DNA of 64,000 nucleotides from NCBI RefSeq assembly GCF_004364645.1, contig NZ_SOAW01000003.1, positions 124,001-188,000 on the forward strand, in the 5' to 3' direction. The stretch is from Naumannella halotolerans. GTDB taxonomy: Bacteria; Actinomycetota; Actinomycetes; Propionibacteriales; Propionibacteriaceae. Positions 35,232 through 44,010 of the stretch are shown here, one piece after another. Every line of letters starts with the position of its first letter. The first letter of the stretch is position 1. Made by a program: the position numbers and the translations under genes. The notes under the pieces are model-generated. The model made no database searches, was not told where the DNA came from, and saw nothing but the letters and a program-made list of their open reading frames with translations.

Positions 35232-36002
35232 TCAGCCGCGGATCGCCTGGATCGACAGGTCGATGTCCACCCGGTCACCGAGCAGCAACTTGTCGCCGTC
35301 CAGCGGCACGTTGAAGTCGACCCCGAAGTCGCGCTTGTTGATCTCGGTGGAGGCTGCGACACCGAGTCGGGTGGTGCCGAACCCGTCGACCTCGACCCCG
35401 AGCCACTCCGAGGTGAGCTCGACTTCGCGGGTGACGCCGTTGAGGGTCAGGTCCCCGATGATCGTGTAGTTGGTGTCCGCGCTCGCCTGCCGCCGCCCGC
35501 GAGCTGCCTGCACGATCTCGGTCGAGCGGAAGGTCATCAACGGTTCGGTCTGCTTGAAGAAGTCGGCCGAGCGCAGATGCGCGTCGCGCTGCTCGTTCTG
35601 CGTGGTCAGCGAGCCCAGCTGGATCGTCGCCTCGACCGAGGCCTGGGTGAAATCGGTCGAGGGAATGTGCACGGTGGCGGTGAAATCGGTGAAGGACCCG
35701 CGTACCCGGCTCATCAGGTGACGGATCGTGAACTCGACATCGGAGTGGGCGGTGTCCACCTGCCAGGTGCCGATCGCCCGGCTGCGCGGGTCATCGGAGT
35801 CGCCGGCCGGGACGTCACCGGTGGGCGCCGCCGGGGTGCCCGGTTTCGGATCGGCCGGTGCGACCTCGGGCTGCTCGGCGGTCGTCTGGGGTGTATCGGC
35901 GACCGCTGGTTGCTGCGATTCGGCCGGCTTGGTGAAACTGCTGGAACCGGTTGCCGTCGGAGTGGGGAGCTTGGGGTTCTCTGGTCGATCGGTCAACCTC
36001 AC
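35232..36002 (-). CDS. YceI-family protein with Pro/Thr-rich N-terminal region
   Basis: A 256-residue protein. Residues 95-256 form the YceI lipocalin-like domain, from GTWQVDTAHSDVEFTIRHLM to the end; members bind isoprenoid or amphiphilic ligands. The first 90 residues are Pro/Ala/Thr-rich and disordered-looking, with no clear signal peptide. The frame opens at TTG 36062, which overlaps the predicted -10 box, so GTG at 36002 with AGAGAGG upstream is preferred. It interrupts the folate genes on the opposite strand. Confidence 0.82.
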   Translation of the reverse strand: MRLTDRPENPKLPTPTATGSSSFTKPAESQQPAVADTPQTTAEQPEVAPADPKPGTPAAPTGDVPAGDSDDPRSRAIGTWQVDTAHSDVEFTIRHLMSRVRGSFTDFTATVHIPSTDFTQASVEATIQLGSLTTQNEQRDAHLRSADFFKQTEPLMTFRSTEIVQAARGRRQASADTNYTIIGDLTLNGVTREVELTSEWLGVEVDGFGTTRLGVAASTEINKRDFGVDFNVPLDGDKLLLGDRVDIDLSIQAIRG

Positions 36003-36050
36003 GGCCTCTCTGTTGCGAACCGGCGAGAACCGCACGGCCCTCGCCAGTAG

Positions 36051-36109
36051 TTTGACTGTCAAAGTAGGGTCTATCGATCGACAACGTCAACACGCTGGCT
36101 GATGTTGAC
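36051..36109 (-). promoter_or_regulatory. Promoter with TTGAC/GTCAA operator-like palindromes
   Basis: On the minus strand TTGACG (36090-36085), a 17-base spacer and CTACTT (36067-36062) form a good promoter for the yceI-like gene. A perfect palindrome TTTGAC-T-GTCAAA (36051-36063) overlaps the -10 box, and GTCAACA...TGTTGAC (36086-36092 and 36103-36109) overlaps the -35 box. A repressor using TTGAC half-sites, perhaps of MarR type, would fit. Confidence 0.55.
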
Positions 36110-36150
36110 ATGACCCCGACAAGTTCGGGCGCCGGTCGCGCCGATCAGGG

Positions 36151-36165
36151 CAGAATGCCCGGGTG
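36151..36165 (+). promoter_or_regulatory. Leaderless -10 box of folP
   Basis: CAGAAT at 36151-36156, six bases, GTG at 36163. Confidence 0.5.
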
Positions 36166-36996
36166 AGCCATCACCTGCTGACTCCCGGCCCCACCCGGGT
36201 CATGGGCATCGTCAATGTCACCCCGGACTCCTTCTCCGACGGTGGCCGCTGGTTCGATCACGCGGCGGCGATCGCGCACGCCCGCAGCCTGGTGGCCGAC
36301 GGCGCATCCATCGTCGATGTCGGTGGTGAGTCCACCCGGCCCGGGGCCGAACGGGTCGACGCCGAGGAGGAACTGCGCCGGGTGAAGCCGGTGATCGCCG
36401 AGCTCGCCGCCGCCGGGATCGCGGTCTCGGTCGACACCACCCGGGCCGAGGTCGCCGCCGAGGCGGTGGCGGTCGGAGCGCAGCTCGTCAACGACGTCTC
36501 CGGCGGGCTGGCCGATCCGCAGATGCTGTCGGTGGTGGCCGATCTCGATGTGCCCTGGATCTGCATGCACTGGCGAGGTCATGCCACGCAGATGGTGCAC
36601 AACGCCGTCTATGACGACGTGGTGAGCGAGGTACGCGATGAGCTCGCCGCCCGTCTGGAGGCCGCCATCGCAGCGGGGGTGGACGAGCAGCGGATCGTCC
36701 TCGATCCGGGTCTGGGCTTCGCCAAGACCGGTGAGCACAACTGGCAGCTGCTCGGCCGGATCGACGAGTTGCAGAGCCTGGGCCGGCCGATCCTCATCGG
36801 TGCCTCGCGCAAACGCTTCCTCGGTGACCTGCTGGCCGACCGCCGGCGACCGCGTCCGCCGGCGCAGCGCGACGCCGCGACGGCAGCGGTGACCGCGCTG
36901 GTGGCTGCCCGAGGAGTCTGGGGGGTACGGACGCATACGGCAGCAGAGCATCGGGATGCGATCGCGGTCGCCGATCAGGTCGTCGCCCACCGGTGA
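36163..36996 (+). CDS. folP: Dihydropteroate synthase
   Basis: Joins the pterin pyrophosphate to p-aminobenzoate; target of sulfonamides. 277 residues, TIM barrel. Both PROSITE-type signatures are present: MGIVNVTPDSFSDGG near residue 14 and DVGGESTRPGA near 50. GASRKRFLGDLL near 221 is the pterin-binding loop with the conserved Lys and Arg. GTG start six bases after CAGAAT. Downstream is folB after 131 bases. Confidence 0.95.
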   Translation: MSHHLLTPGPTRVMGIVNVTPDSFSDGGRWFDHAAAIAHARSLVADGASIVDVGGESTRPGAERVDAEEELRRVKPVIAELAAAGIAVSVDTTRAEVAAEAVAVGAQLVNDVSGGLADPQMLSVVADLDVPWICMHWRGHATQMVHNAVYDDVVSEVRDELAARLEAAIAAGVDEQRIVLDPGLGFAKTGEHNWQLLGRIDELQSLGRPILIGASRKRFLGDLLADRRRPRPPAQRDAATAAVTALVAARGVWGVRTHTAAEHRDAIAVADQVVAHR

Positions 36997-37030
36997 GGCT
37001 GAATCCGGGTGCGGGCTGAACCCGGGTGGG
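36997..37030 (+). repeat. 17-bp repeat directly after folP
   Basis: GGCTGAATCCGGGT at 36997 and GGCTGAACCCGGGT at 37014, period 17, starting at the base after the folP stop codon. Confidence 0.6.
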
Positions 37031-37127
37031 GTGTGGACGCCCTGCGGCGGTGCAGGCACCCTGGGCTAGGGTCGGCTCGGCAGTCCGACCGGGCTGCCCG
37101 GTCCCGAACGAGAGGGTGAGGAGCAGT

Positions 37128-37550
37128 ATGGAGACCCCCGCCGATGCTGGCCCCCCGACGCCCACCGGCCCCGAACGGCCTGTCGGCGGTGACCGGATCG
37201 ACCTGGTCGGCATCACCGGTTACGGCTACCACGGGTTCTATCCTGCCGAGCGTCGGCAGGGCCAGCGCTTCGTGGTCGATCTGCGGTGCTGGCTGGACCT
37301 GTCGCCGGCAGCGGCGACTGATGATCTGGCCGAGACCATCGACTACGCTGGCTTGGCGGCTGCCGTCGTTGGCGACATCGAGGGTGAGCCGGTGGACCTG
37401 CTGGAAACCCTGGCGACCAGGATCGCCGATCGGTGTCTTCACGATCGACGCGTTCGACAGGTCGCCGTGACCGTTCACAAACCGGATGTTCAGATGCCGG
37501 TGCCGGTAGCCGATGTTGCCGTCACGGTGCAAAGGAGTGCTGATCGATGA
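37128..37550 (+). CDS. folB: Dihydroneopterin aldolase
   Basis: Cleaves dihydroneopterin to 6-hydroxymethyl-dihydropterin and glycolaldehyde. The core from DRIDLVGITGYGYHGFYPAE to the end matches FolB, with the catalytic Tyr and Glu in this block and Lys in VTVHKPDVQM. ATG at 37128 after GAGGAG gives 140 residues, including an 18-residue N-terminal extension rich in Pro. The stop overlaps the folK start (ATGA), so the two are translationally coupled. Confidence 0.93.
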   Translation: METPADAGPPTPTGPERPVGGDRIDLVGITGYGYHGFYPAERRQGQRFVVDLRCWLDLSPAAATDDLAETIDYAGLAAAVVGDIEGEPVDLLETLATRIADRCLHDRRVRQVAVTVHKPDVQMPVPVADVAVTVQRSADR

Positions 37551-38104
37551 CCAGTCCCAACCCGTTCGCTATCGACGCCGACACCCTCAGCGGGATGAAA
37601 CCGATCCGGCAGGTGGTGCTCTGCCTGGGATCCAGCCTGGGGGACCGTCAGGCCAATCTCTCCGGCGCGATCAAGGCATTGGAGGACACCCCCGACCTGC
37701 GGGTCGTCGACATCTCCTCGGTGTACGAGACCTCCCCGGTGGGCGGTTCGGAGGGTGACCCGGACTTCCTGAACGTGGTCGTCATCGCCGACACCGCCAT
37801 GCAGTCGCGGACCCTGCTGGAGCGCGGGATCGCGATCGAGGACGCCTTCGGCCGGACCCGCGAGGAGCGGAATGCGCCGCGGACCCTCGATGTCGACCTG
37901 ATCGTGGTGGGCAACGAGGAACTGGACAGCGAGGACCTGACGATCCCGCATCCGCGGGCACATGAGCGCGCCTTCGTGCTGGTGCCGTGGCTGGAGATCG
38001 AGCCGGCCGGGACGATCCCCGGGCATGGCGCGATCGGTGACCTGCTCGCCGACCTCGACACCAGCGGTGTCGTCCGGCGCGACGACCTGGAGTTGGAGCA
38101 CTGA
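37547..38104 (+). CDS. folK: 2-amino-4-hydroxy-6-hydroxymethyldihydropteridine diphosphokinase (HPPK)
   Basis: Transfers pyrophosphate from ATP to hydroxymethyl-dihydropterin. 185 residues. LCLGSSLGDRQANL opens the core, YETSPVGG is the pterin-binding turn, and RNAPRTLDVDLIVVGNEEL carries the two Asp that bind magnesium. The N-terminal 20 residues are an extension relative to short homologues. The next gene overlaps its stop. Confidence 0.94.
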   Translation: MTSPNPFAIDADTLSGMKPIRQVVLCLGSSLGDRQANLSGAIKALEDTPDLRVVDISSVYETSPVGGSEGDPDFLNVVVIADTAMQSRTLLERGIAIEDAFGRTREERNAPRTLDVDLIVVGNEELDSEDLTIPHPRAHERAFVLVPWLEIEPAGTIPGHGAIGDLLADLDTSGVVRRDDLELEH

Positions 38105-38634
38105 CCGAACCGCGTTCATCACAGCCTCCCGACCGGGGCCGACCCGATCCCGCGGGGACAGGTCTGCGGCTGACCCCGCCGATGCACCTGGTCGCCGCCG
38201 CGGCGGTCGGTGCAGTCGGTGCCTGGGCACTGGCCAGTCTGGTCGAGTTGCTCAGCGGCCTGCCGTTGCAGCTGACCTGGCCGGGGGCGGTGGTGCTGCT
38301 GGTGATCGGTGGTTGCATCTCCGCGATCGCCGCCGGGGCCTGGTTGCGGCTGCGCCGCGATCGGGTACGTACCGAGCCGGCTCGCGCGGTGGCACTGCTG
38401 GCGCTTGGCAAGGCGGCCGCCCTGGGTGGGGTACTGATGGCCGGTGGCTATCTGATGTTCGCCATGCTCTCGGTGCCCGATCTGGCCCTACCGGCTGCTC
38501 GGGATCGTGTGCTGCGTGCCTCGGTGGCGATGATCGGCGGACTGATCGTGATGGTCGCGGGCCTGGTGCTGGAACGCGCCTGCCGGGTGCCGGAGGACGG
38601 CGACGACGATGCCGAGGACCAGCCCGAGCTGTGA
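38101..38634 (+). CDS. DUF3180-family membrane protein, probable CTG start
   Basis: Small membrane protein with four hydrophobic segments, found after folK in many actinobacteria; function unknown. The domain seems to begin at LRLTPP, before the first in-frame ATG (38182). The only candidate further up is CTG at 38101, which overlaps the folK stop as CTGA and reads on as TEPRSSQPPD, just as a GTGACCGAA start would; GAGTTGGAG lies upstream. I therefore place the start there (177 residues), with ATG 38182 (150 residues) as the alternative. Confidence 0.7.
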   Translation: MTEPRSSQPPDRGRPDPAGTGLRLTPPMHLVAAAAVGAVGAWALASLVELLSGLPLQLTWPGAVVLLVIGGCISAIAAGAWLRLRRDRVRTEPARAVALLALGKAAALGGVLMAGGYLMFAMLSVPDLALPAARDRVLRASVAMIGGLIVMVAGLVLERACRVPEDGDDDAEDQPEL

Positions 38635-38718
38635 GCCCGGCTGTGGATCAGCCGTGAATGAACCCTCAGCATGATGTGCCACGCCGAGGAGATGCCACAG
38701 AATTCGGGGTATTCGGTC

Positions 38719-38734
38719 TACTGTGATGCTCGTG
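38719..38734 (+). promoter_or_regulatory. -10 box that decides the start of the coiled-coil membrane protein
   Basis: TACTGT at 38719-38724 overlaps the GTG codon at 38723; seven bases later stands GTG 38732, the likely leaderless start. Confidence 0.4.
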
Positions 38735-39424
38735 ACCACACAGCGCAGAAACCTTCCCACACGCGTGCGGTGGACCGCCCAGATCGTCCTGGCAGTGGCA
38801 GCCGTCCTGGCCGTCGCCGCGGCGTTCGGTCAGGTCTGGATCGTCCGAGCCGGCGTCGCCATTGCGATCATCGGTGGTGTCGCCGCTCTGTGGGTGACGA
38901 TTGTCCAAGCCCGCAAGGCCGCCCAGCAGGCTGCGGAGGAGAACCGCGAGCAGTTGCGCCGGGAGGCCTCCGCCCGGAGCGCGGAGCGGGCGCAGTCCCA
39001 GGATGTCCTCGACGTGCTGTCCCACTACAACGACGATCTCGCCGCGGTGAACGACCGCCTGGACGAGCAGCGTCGGCACGCCAACTCCGAGATCGTCGGT
39101 CTGAAGCGCCGGATCGCCGTCCTGCAGACCGAGGTGTCGACCTTGCGCGGTGACAATGCGGTGCTGCAGACCAAGCACGAGGATCGTCGGATCGAGATCG
39201 CCGAACTCACCGATCTGCTGGTGGCCAAGGAGCTCGAACTCGCCGAACTGCGGGGCGAGGAGCCCGAGGCGTCGGTGCTCGAGCTCGCCCGTTCGGCCGG
39301 CGACCCCGCCGCCGACGATCGTTGGTCGGCCGACACCGAACACCCGACCGTGGCCAACATGGCTGCCCTGAAGGCGGCCGAGCGGTCGGTCTCCGCGGAG
39401 CTGCCACAGGCCAAGGAGGCCTGA
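38732..39424 (+). CDS. Membrane protein with two TM segments and a coiled coil
   Basis: A 230-residue protein without a family I can name. Two hydrophobic segments (about 13-32 and 36-55) are followed by a long charged heptad-like region from residue 60 to 170 (QQAAEENREQLRRE, LQTEVSTLRGDNAVLQ), which should form a coiled coil, and an acidic tail. In-frame starts at 38723 and 38726 overlap the promoter box and are less likely. It lies between the folate genes and lsr2, where actinobacteria often carry unassigned membrane genes. Confidence 0.75.
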   Translation: MTTQRRNLPTRVRWTAQIVLAVAAVLAVAAAFGQVWIVRAGVAIAIIGGVAALWVTIVQARKAAQQAAEENREQLRREASARSAERAQSQDVLDVLSHYNDDLAAVNDRLDEQRRHANSEIVGLKRRIAVLQTEVSTLRGDNAVLQTKHEDRRIEIAELTDLLVAKELELAELRGEEPEASVLELARSAGDPAADDRWSADTEHPTVANMAALKAAERSVSAELPQAKEA

Positions 39425-39618
39425 GCGCACAGTCGTACCTTCGACGCACAGGTCGGTTCGACCAGGGTCCCGGGAATTGTTCCGGGGCCCTGTTCGTTTT
39501 GCGTCACCGAAGGGTTCCCCACAGATTCTGCGAGTTTTCTCGGGGATCATTTGTCGGCGAACAATCCATATGGCACCATCAATCTCGGCAGAATTTCGAA
39601 TTTCAGAAGGAGAATTCC

Positions 39619-39945
39619 GTGGCACAACGGGTTCAGATTATTCTTGAGGACGACCTGGACGGTTCTTCGGCGACGGAGACCATTCGCTTCGGACTTGACG
39701 GGGTCGACTACGAGATCGATCTGTCCGAGGACAATGCAGCAAAACTGCGCGACGGCCTGGCTCCGTGGGTCGCCCACGGCCGGCGGCTGGGTGGGCGCAA
39801 GCGCAGCGCGGGCAAGTCGGCGTCGACCTCGACGGCATCCAAGGCCGGCGACGTCCGGGCCTGGGCCCAGGCGCAGGGACTGGAGGTTTCGGCCCGCGGA
39901 AGGATCCCGGCCGAGATCCAGGAGGCCTACGACAAGGCGCACTGA
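39619..39945 (+). CDS. lsr2: Lsr2-family nucleoid protein
   Basis: H-NS-like xenogeneic silencer, 108 residues. The N-terminal oligomerisation domain runs from AQRVQIILEDDLDG to about residue 55 (TIRFGLDGVDYEIDLSEDNA), followed by a basic Ser/Ala-rich linker and the C-terminal DNA-binding domain DVRAWAQAQGLEVSARGRIP, with the RGR core that inserts into the AT minor groove. GTG start with AAGGAGA upstream. The 5' region 39530-39618 is AT-rich compared with its neighbours, which may allow autoregulation. A strong terminator follows. Confidence 0.95.
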   Translation: MAQRVQIILEDDLDGSSATETIRFGLDGVDYEIDLSEDNAAKLRDGLAPWVAHGRRLGGRKRSAGKSASTSTASKAGDVRAWAQAQGLEVSARGRIPAEIQEAYDKAH

Positions 39946-39960
39946 CTCCGGCGTAACTTT

Positions 39961-40001
39961 CACGACACCCGATCCCATTGCGGATCGGGTGTCGTGTCTT
40001 C
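39961..40001 (+). terminator. Rho-independent terminator after lsr2
   Basis: Perfect 15-base arms CACGACACCCGATCC (39961-39975) and GGATCGGGTGTCGTG (39982-39996) with loop CATTGC, followed by TCTTC. Confidence 0.88.
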
Positions 40002-40100
40002 GGCCTGCCGGCCGGTCGCGGTCGGGGTGGCCCTGAACCGCAACGGGTCTTCAGGTGAAGGAATTGCGCCGAGGGCGAACGCACGGATTCGGGGGAACAC

Positions 40101-40128
40101 TTCGGCGCTGCAGAGCGCTGTCTAGACT
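40101..40128 (+). promoter_or_regulatory. clpC promoter with palindrome in the spacer
   Basis: TTCGGC (40101-40106) and TAGACT (40123-40128) with a 16-base spacer. The spacer holds GCGCT-GCAG-AGCGC (40105-40118), a possible operator. It is one base too long for the ClgR consensus as I know it. The leader is about 50 bases. Confidence 0.4.
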
Positions 40129-40184
40129 GTTCCTACGCCGGGCCCCACGGACCGAGGGGGCTGTGGCAAAGATGAGGAGACCAG

Positions 40185-42731
40185 ATGTTCGAGCGATTTA
40201 CCGACCGAGCACGGCGAGTGGTCGTGCTGGCTCAAGACGAAGCTCGCATGCTCAACCACAACTACATCGGGACCGAACACATCCTGCTCGGTCTCATCCA
40301 TGAAGGCGAAGGCGTCGCGGCAAAGGCCTTGGAGTCGCTCGGGATCTCGCTGGAAGCGGTACGGGAGAAGGTCGAGGAGATCATCGGCCACGGCCAGCAG
40401 AGCCCGACCGGTCACATTCCCTTCACCCCGCGGGCGAAGAAGGTGCTGGAGTACTCGTTGCGCGAGGCGCTGCAGCTGAACCACACCTACATCGGGACCG
40501 AGCACATCCTGCTGGGCCTGATCCGTGAGGGTGAGGGTGTCGCCGCCCAGGTGCTGGTGAAGCTCGGCGCCGACCTGAACCGGGTCCGCAGCCAGGTGCT
40601 GCAGTTGCTGTCCGGATTCCAGGGCGGCAAGTCCGAAGCCGGGTCCGGCCCGGTCGGTGCGGGAGTCGGCAGTGAGTCCAGCTCCACCCCGTCCAGCACC
40701 ACCGTCCTCGACCAGTACGGGCGCAACCTGACCCAGGCCGCCCGGGAGTCCAAGCTGGACCCGGTGATCGGCCGGGAGACCGAGATCGAGCGCGTGATGA
40801 CCGTGCTCAGCCGGCGTACCAAGAACAACCCGGTGCTGATCGGTGAGCCCGGTGTCGGCAAGACCGCCGTGGTCGAGGGCCTGTCGCAGGCGATCGTCCG
40901 CGGTGACGTGCCGGAGACGCTGCGGGACAAGCAGATCTACACCCTCGACCTTGGGGCGCTGGTGGCCGGATCGCGCTATCGCGGTGATTTCGAGGAGCGC
41001 CTGAAGAAGGTGCTGAAGGAGATCAAGACCCGCGGCGACATCGTGTTGTTCATCGACGAGATTCACACCTTGGTCGGTGCCGGTGCGGCCGAGGGCGCGA
41101 TCGACGCGGCCTCGATCCTGAAGCCGATGCTGGCTCGCGGTGAGTTGCAGACGATCGGTGCGACCACCCTCGACGAGTACCGCAAGCACATCGAGAAGGA
41201 TGCCGCGCTGGAGCGCCGTTTCCAGCCGATCCAGGTTGCCGAGCCGTCGATCGGGCACACGATCGACATCCTGCGCGGTCTGCGTGACCGGTACGAGGCC
41301 CACCACCGGGTGACCATCACCGACGAGGCCCTGGCCGCGGCGGCGAACATGGCCGATCGTTACATCCAGGACCGCTTCCTGCCGGACAAGGCGATCGACC
41401 TGATCGACGAGGCCGGCGCCCGGTTGCGGATCCGCCGGATGACCGCACCGCCGGACCTGCGCGAGTACGACGAGAAGATCGCGACGGTCCGGTTGGAGAA
41501 GGAAGCCGCGATCGATGCCCAGGACTTCGAGCGGGCAGCCTCGTTGCGTGACGACGAGAAGAAGCTGATCGGGGTACGCGAGGAGAAGGAGCGCGCCTGG
41601 CGCTCGGGTGACATGGATGTGGTCGCCGAGGTCGATGAGGAGATCATCGCCGAGGTGCTGTCCAGCGCCACCGGCATCCCGGTCTTCAAGCTGACCGAGG
41701 AGGAGTCGAGCCGGCTGCTGAACATGGAGTCCGAGCTCGGCAAGCGCTACATCGGTCAGGACGACGCGGTGAAGGCGCTGAGCCGTTCGATCCGGCGTAC
41801 CCGTGCCGGGTTGAAGGACCCGAAGCGGCCCAGTGGCTCGTTCATCTTCGCCGGCCCGTCGGGTGTCGGAAAGACCGAGTTGACCAAGGCCTTGACCGAA
41901 TTCCTGTTCGGTGACGAAGACGCCTTGATCACGCTGGACATGAGCGAATACTCCGAGAAGCACACCGCTTCGCGGTTGTTCGGTTCACCGCCCGGATATG
42001 TCGGGTACGAAGAGGGCGGCCAGCTCACCGAAAAGGTGCGCCGCAAGCCGTTCTCGGTGGTCTTGTTCGACGAGATCGAGAAGGCCCACCCGGATATCTT
42101 CAACTCGTTGCTGCAGATTCTGGACGAAGGTCGTCTGACCGACGCCCAGGGCCGTGCGGTCGATTTCAAGAACACGGTGATCGTGATGACCACCAACCTG
42201 GGTAGCCGTGACATCTCCAAGTCGGTGAATCTGGGCTTCTCGAAGGCCGGTGACGAGGAATCGGGCTACGAGAAGATGAAGGCGAAGGTCGCGGAGGAGC
42301 TGAAGACGCACTTCCGTCCCGAGTTCTTGAACCGGATCGACGAGATCGTGGTCTTCCACCAGCTCACGCAGGCCGACATCGAGCGGATCGTGGACCTGAT
42401 GGTCGCCCAGGTCGAGGTCCGGTTGAAGGACCGCGACATGGGTATCGAGCTGACCCAGGCGGCGAAGGAACTGATCGCCAAGCGTGGATTCGATCCGGTG
42501 CTGGGGGCGCGGCCGTTGCGCCGTGCGATCCAGCGCGACATCGAGGACATCCTGGCCGAGAAGATCCTGTTCAACGAGCTGAAGTCGGGCGAGATCGTGT
42601 TGGTCGACGTCGCCGAGCCGGGAGCGGAGCATCCGTTCACCTTCACCGGTACGCCGCGGGCGGAACTGCCGGACACGCCTCCGGTGGAGCTCGAGGGCGG
42701 TCCGAGCGAGGACGGCGAGCAGACGGCCTGA
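40185..42731 (+). CDS. clpC: ATP-dependent Clp protease ATP-binding subunit ClpC
   Basis: Hsp100 unfoldase of 848 residues that feeds substrates to ClpP. Two N-terminal repeats ([17 protein letters not shown] near 27 and again near 100), first AAA+ domain with Walker A GEPGVGKT at 220-227, a middle region with UVR-like sequence [16 protein letters not shown] near 446, and second AAA+ domain with Walker A GPSGVGKT at 557-564. Start ATG 40185. Monocistronic, with its own terminator. lsr2-clpC is the mycobacterial order. Confidence 0.97.
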   Translation: MFERFTDRARRVVVLAQDEARMLNHNYIGTEHILLGLIHEGEGVAAKALESLGISLEAVREKVEEIIGHGQQSPTGHIPFTPRAKKVLEYSLREALQLNHTYIGTEHILLGLIREGEGVAAQVLVKLGADLNRVRSQVLQLLSGFQGGKSEAGSGPVGAGVGSESSSTPSSTTVLDQYGRNLTQAARESKLDPVIGRETEIERVMTVLSRRTKNNPVLIGEPGVGKTAVVEGLSQAIVRGDVPETLRDKQIYTLDLGALVAGSRYRGDFEERLKKVLKEIKTRGDIVLFIDEIHTLVGAGAAEGAIDAASILKPMLARGELQTIGATTLDEYRKHIEKDAALERRFQPIQVAEPSIGHTIDILRGLRDRYEAHHRVTITDEALAAAANMADRYIQDRFLPDKAIDLIDEAGARLRIRRMTAPPDLREYDEKIATVRLEKEAAIDAQDFERAASLRDDEKKLIGVREEKERAWRSGDMDVVAEVDEEIIAEVLSSATGIPVFKLTEEESSRLLNMESELGKRYIGQDDAVKALSRSIRRTRAGLKDPKRPSGSFIFAGPSGVGKTELTKALTEFLFGDEDALITLDMSEYSEKHTASRLFGSPPGYVGYEEGGQLTEKVRRKPFSVVLFDEIEKAHPDIFNSLLQILDEGRLTDAQGRAVDFKNTVIVMTTNLGSRDISKSVNLGFSKAGDEESGYEKMKAKVAEELKTHFRPEFLNRIDEIVVFHQLTQADIERIVDLMVAQVEVRLKDRDMGIELTQAAKELIAKRGFDPVLGARPLRRAIQRDIEDILAEKILFNELKSGEIVLVDVAEPGAEHPFTFTGTPRAELPDTPPVELEGGPSEDGEQTA

Positions 42732-42771
42732 GGTTCGTCACGGGTACGACAGCCTGCTGACGGCCCTGGAA

Positions 42772-42820
42772 AGAGCAGCGGCCCGGCTTCCCTTGGGGAG
42801 CCGGGCCGCTGCTCTATTCC
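42772..42820 (+). terminator. Rho-independent terminator after clpC
   Basis: Seventeen-base arms AGAGCAGCGGCCCGGCT and AGCCGGGCCGCTGCTCT (42772-42788 and 42799-42815), then ATTCC. A very stable hairpin. Confidence 0.85.
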
Positions 42821-42829
42821 CGCCCGTAC

Positions 42830-42896
42830 CCCAAATTGTCGGAAGTTATGGTGACTTGCCGAAAGCTCAAGTCGCCATAACTTCCGACAATTTGGG
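42830..42896. repeat. 67-bp near-perfect inverted repeat between clpC and galE
   Basis: Two 29-base arms (42830-42858 and 42868-42896) match except for one G-T position; the loop is CCGAAAGCT. The arms start CCCAAATTGTCGGAAG and are clearly richer in A and T than the flanks. It is separate from the clpC terminator, which ends 15 bases earlier. A dispersed extragenic palindrome or a protein-binding cruciform are both possible. Confidence 0.9.
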
Positions 42897-42925
42897 AGTG
42901 AGGCGGGGCTGAGGGGGGGGAAGGG

Positions 42926-43924
42926 TCAGCTGTCCCGGTGCGCGGCTTGTCGTGCCGCCTCCCAGGCGCTGGAGACCATCTGGTCCAGGGTGTGGCGCAT
43001 GTGCCAGTCCAGGTCGCGGGCGGCGAGTTCGCCGCTGGCGACGATCTGCGCCGGGTCGCCGGGGCGGCGGGGTGCGATCTCGGGGGTGAAGTCGATGCCG
43101 GTGGCGGTGGCCATGGCGGTCATGATCTGGCGTACCGAGGAGCCGGCGCCTGAACCGAGGTTGTAGACCGGTTCCAATGGTTCACCGGCGGCGAGCCGTT
43201 CGGCGGCGATCACATGGGAGTGCGCCAGATCGGCGACGTGGATGTAATCGCGGACGGCCGTACCGTCGGGGGTCGGGTAGTCGTCGCCGTTGATGATCGG
43301 TGTCTTCCCGGCCAGCAGTGCTTCGAACACCTTCGGGAACAGGTTGTGCGGGGAGGCGTCGAAGATCTCCGGGGTGCCGGAGCCCACCACGTTGAAGTAG
43401 CGCAACGAGGTGTGCTGCAGACCGGTCGCCCGGGCCTGGTCGGCCAGCAACCACTCACCGATCAGCTTCGACTCACCGTAGGGCGATTCCGGGCGGGTCG
43501 GGGTGGACTCGGTGACCAGATCGGTCTCCGGGGTGCCGAAGGTGGCAGCGGAGGACGAGAAGACGATCTTGTCCACACCGGCGTCCTGCATGGCCTGCAG
43601 CAGCACGACCGTACCGGTGACGTTCTGTTCGTAGGTGTGCAGTGGGCGTTCGACCGAGACCCCGGCGTACTTGAAACCGGCGACGTGGATCACGCCCTCG
43701 ATCCGGTGCTCGGCGAAGAGCTGGTCGAGCGCTGCGCGGTCGGTGATCGAGGCGACGACCAACGGCACGTCCGACGGTACGAACTCACCGAACCCGCTGG
43801 AGAGGTCGTCGACCACCACCACCCCTTGTCCGGACTGCTGCAGGGCCCGTACCACGTGGGCGCCGATGTAGCCGGCGCCACCGGTGATCAGCCATTTCGG
43901 GGAGGTGGTCGATTCTGCACTCAT
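42926..43924 (-). CDS. galE: UDP-glucose 4-epimerase
   Basis: Interconverts UDP-glucose and UDP-galactose. 332 residues. NAD-binding GGAGYIGAH near residues 15-23, catalytic SSSAA and Tyr-Lys pair in PYGESKLIGE near 148-157, and substrate block NLFPKVFEALL are all present. It may supply UDP-galactose to the surface-glycan genes that begin 3 kb downstream. GGACCCC just before the ATG includes a GAGGA ribosome binding site. Divergent from mutY. Confidence 0.92.
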   Translation of the reverse strand: MSAESTTSPKWLITGGAGYIGAHVVRALQQSGQGVVVVDDLSSGFGEFVPSDVPLVVASITDRAALDQLFAEHRIEGVIHVAGFKYAGVSVERPLHTYEQNVTGTVVLLQAMQDAGVDKIVFSSSAATFGTPETDLVTESTPTRPESPYGESKLIGEWLLADQARATGLQHTSLRYFNVVGSGTPEIFDASPHNLFPKVFEALLAGKTPIINGDDYPTPDGTAVRDYIHVADLAHSHVIAAERLAAGEPLEPVYNLGSGAGSSVRQIMTAMATATGIDFTPEIAPRRPGDPAQIVASGELAARDLDWHMRHTLDQMVSSAWEAARQAAHRDS

Positions 43925-43995
43925 GGGGTCCTCGTGGTCGGGTCGTGGCGCCCCGAATCGGCGCCAAGTCGATGCTACGGGGTTGGCTGGTGAGG

Positions 43996-44010
43996 CACAC
44001 TCGGCGGGTG
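43996..44010 (+). promoter_or_regulatory. Leaderless -10 box of mutY
   Basis: CACACT at 43996-44001, six bases, GTG at 44008. Confidence 0.45.

Noticed and set aside
40085-40184. CIRCE or ClgR operator before clpC
   Set aside because: No TTAGCACTC/GAGTGCTAA pair. The GCGCT-GCAG-AGCGC palindrome is one base too long for the ClgR consensus I know, so it is reported only as a possible operator.
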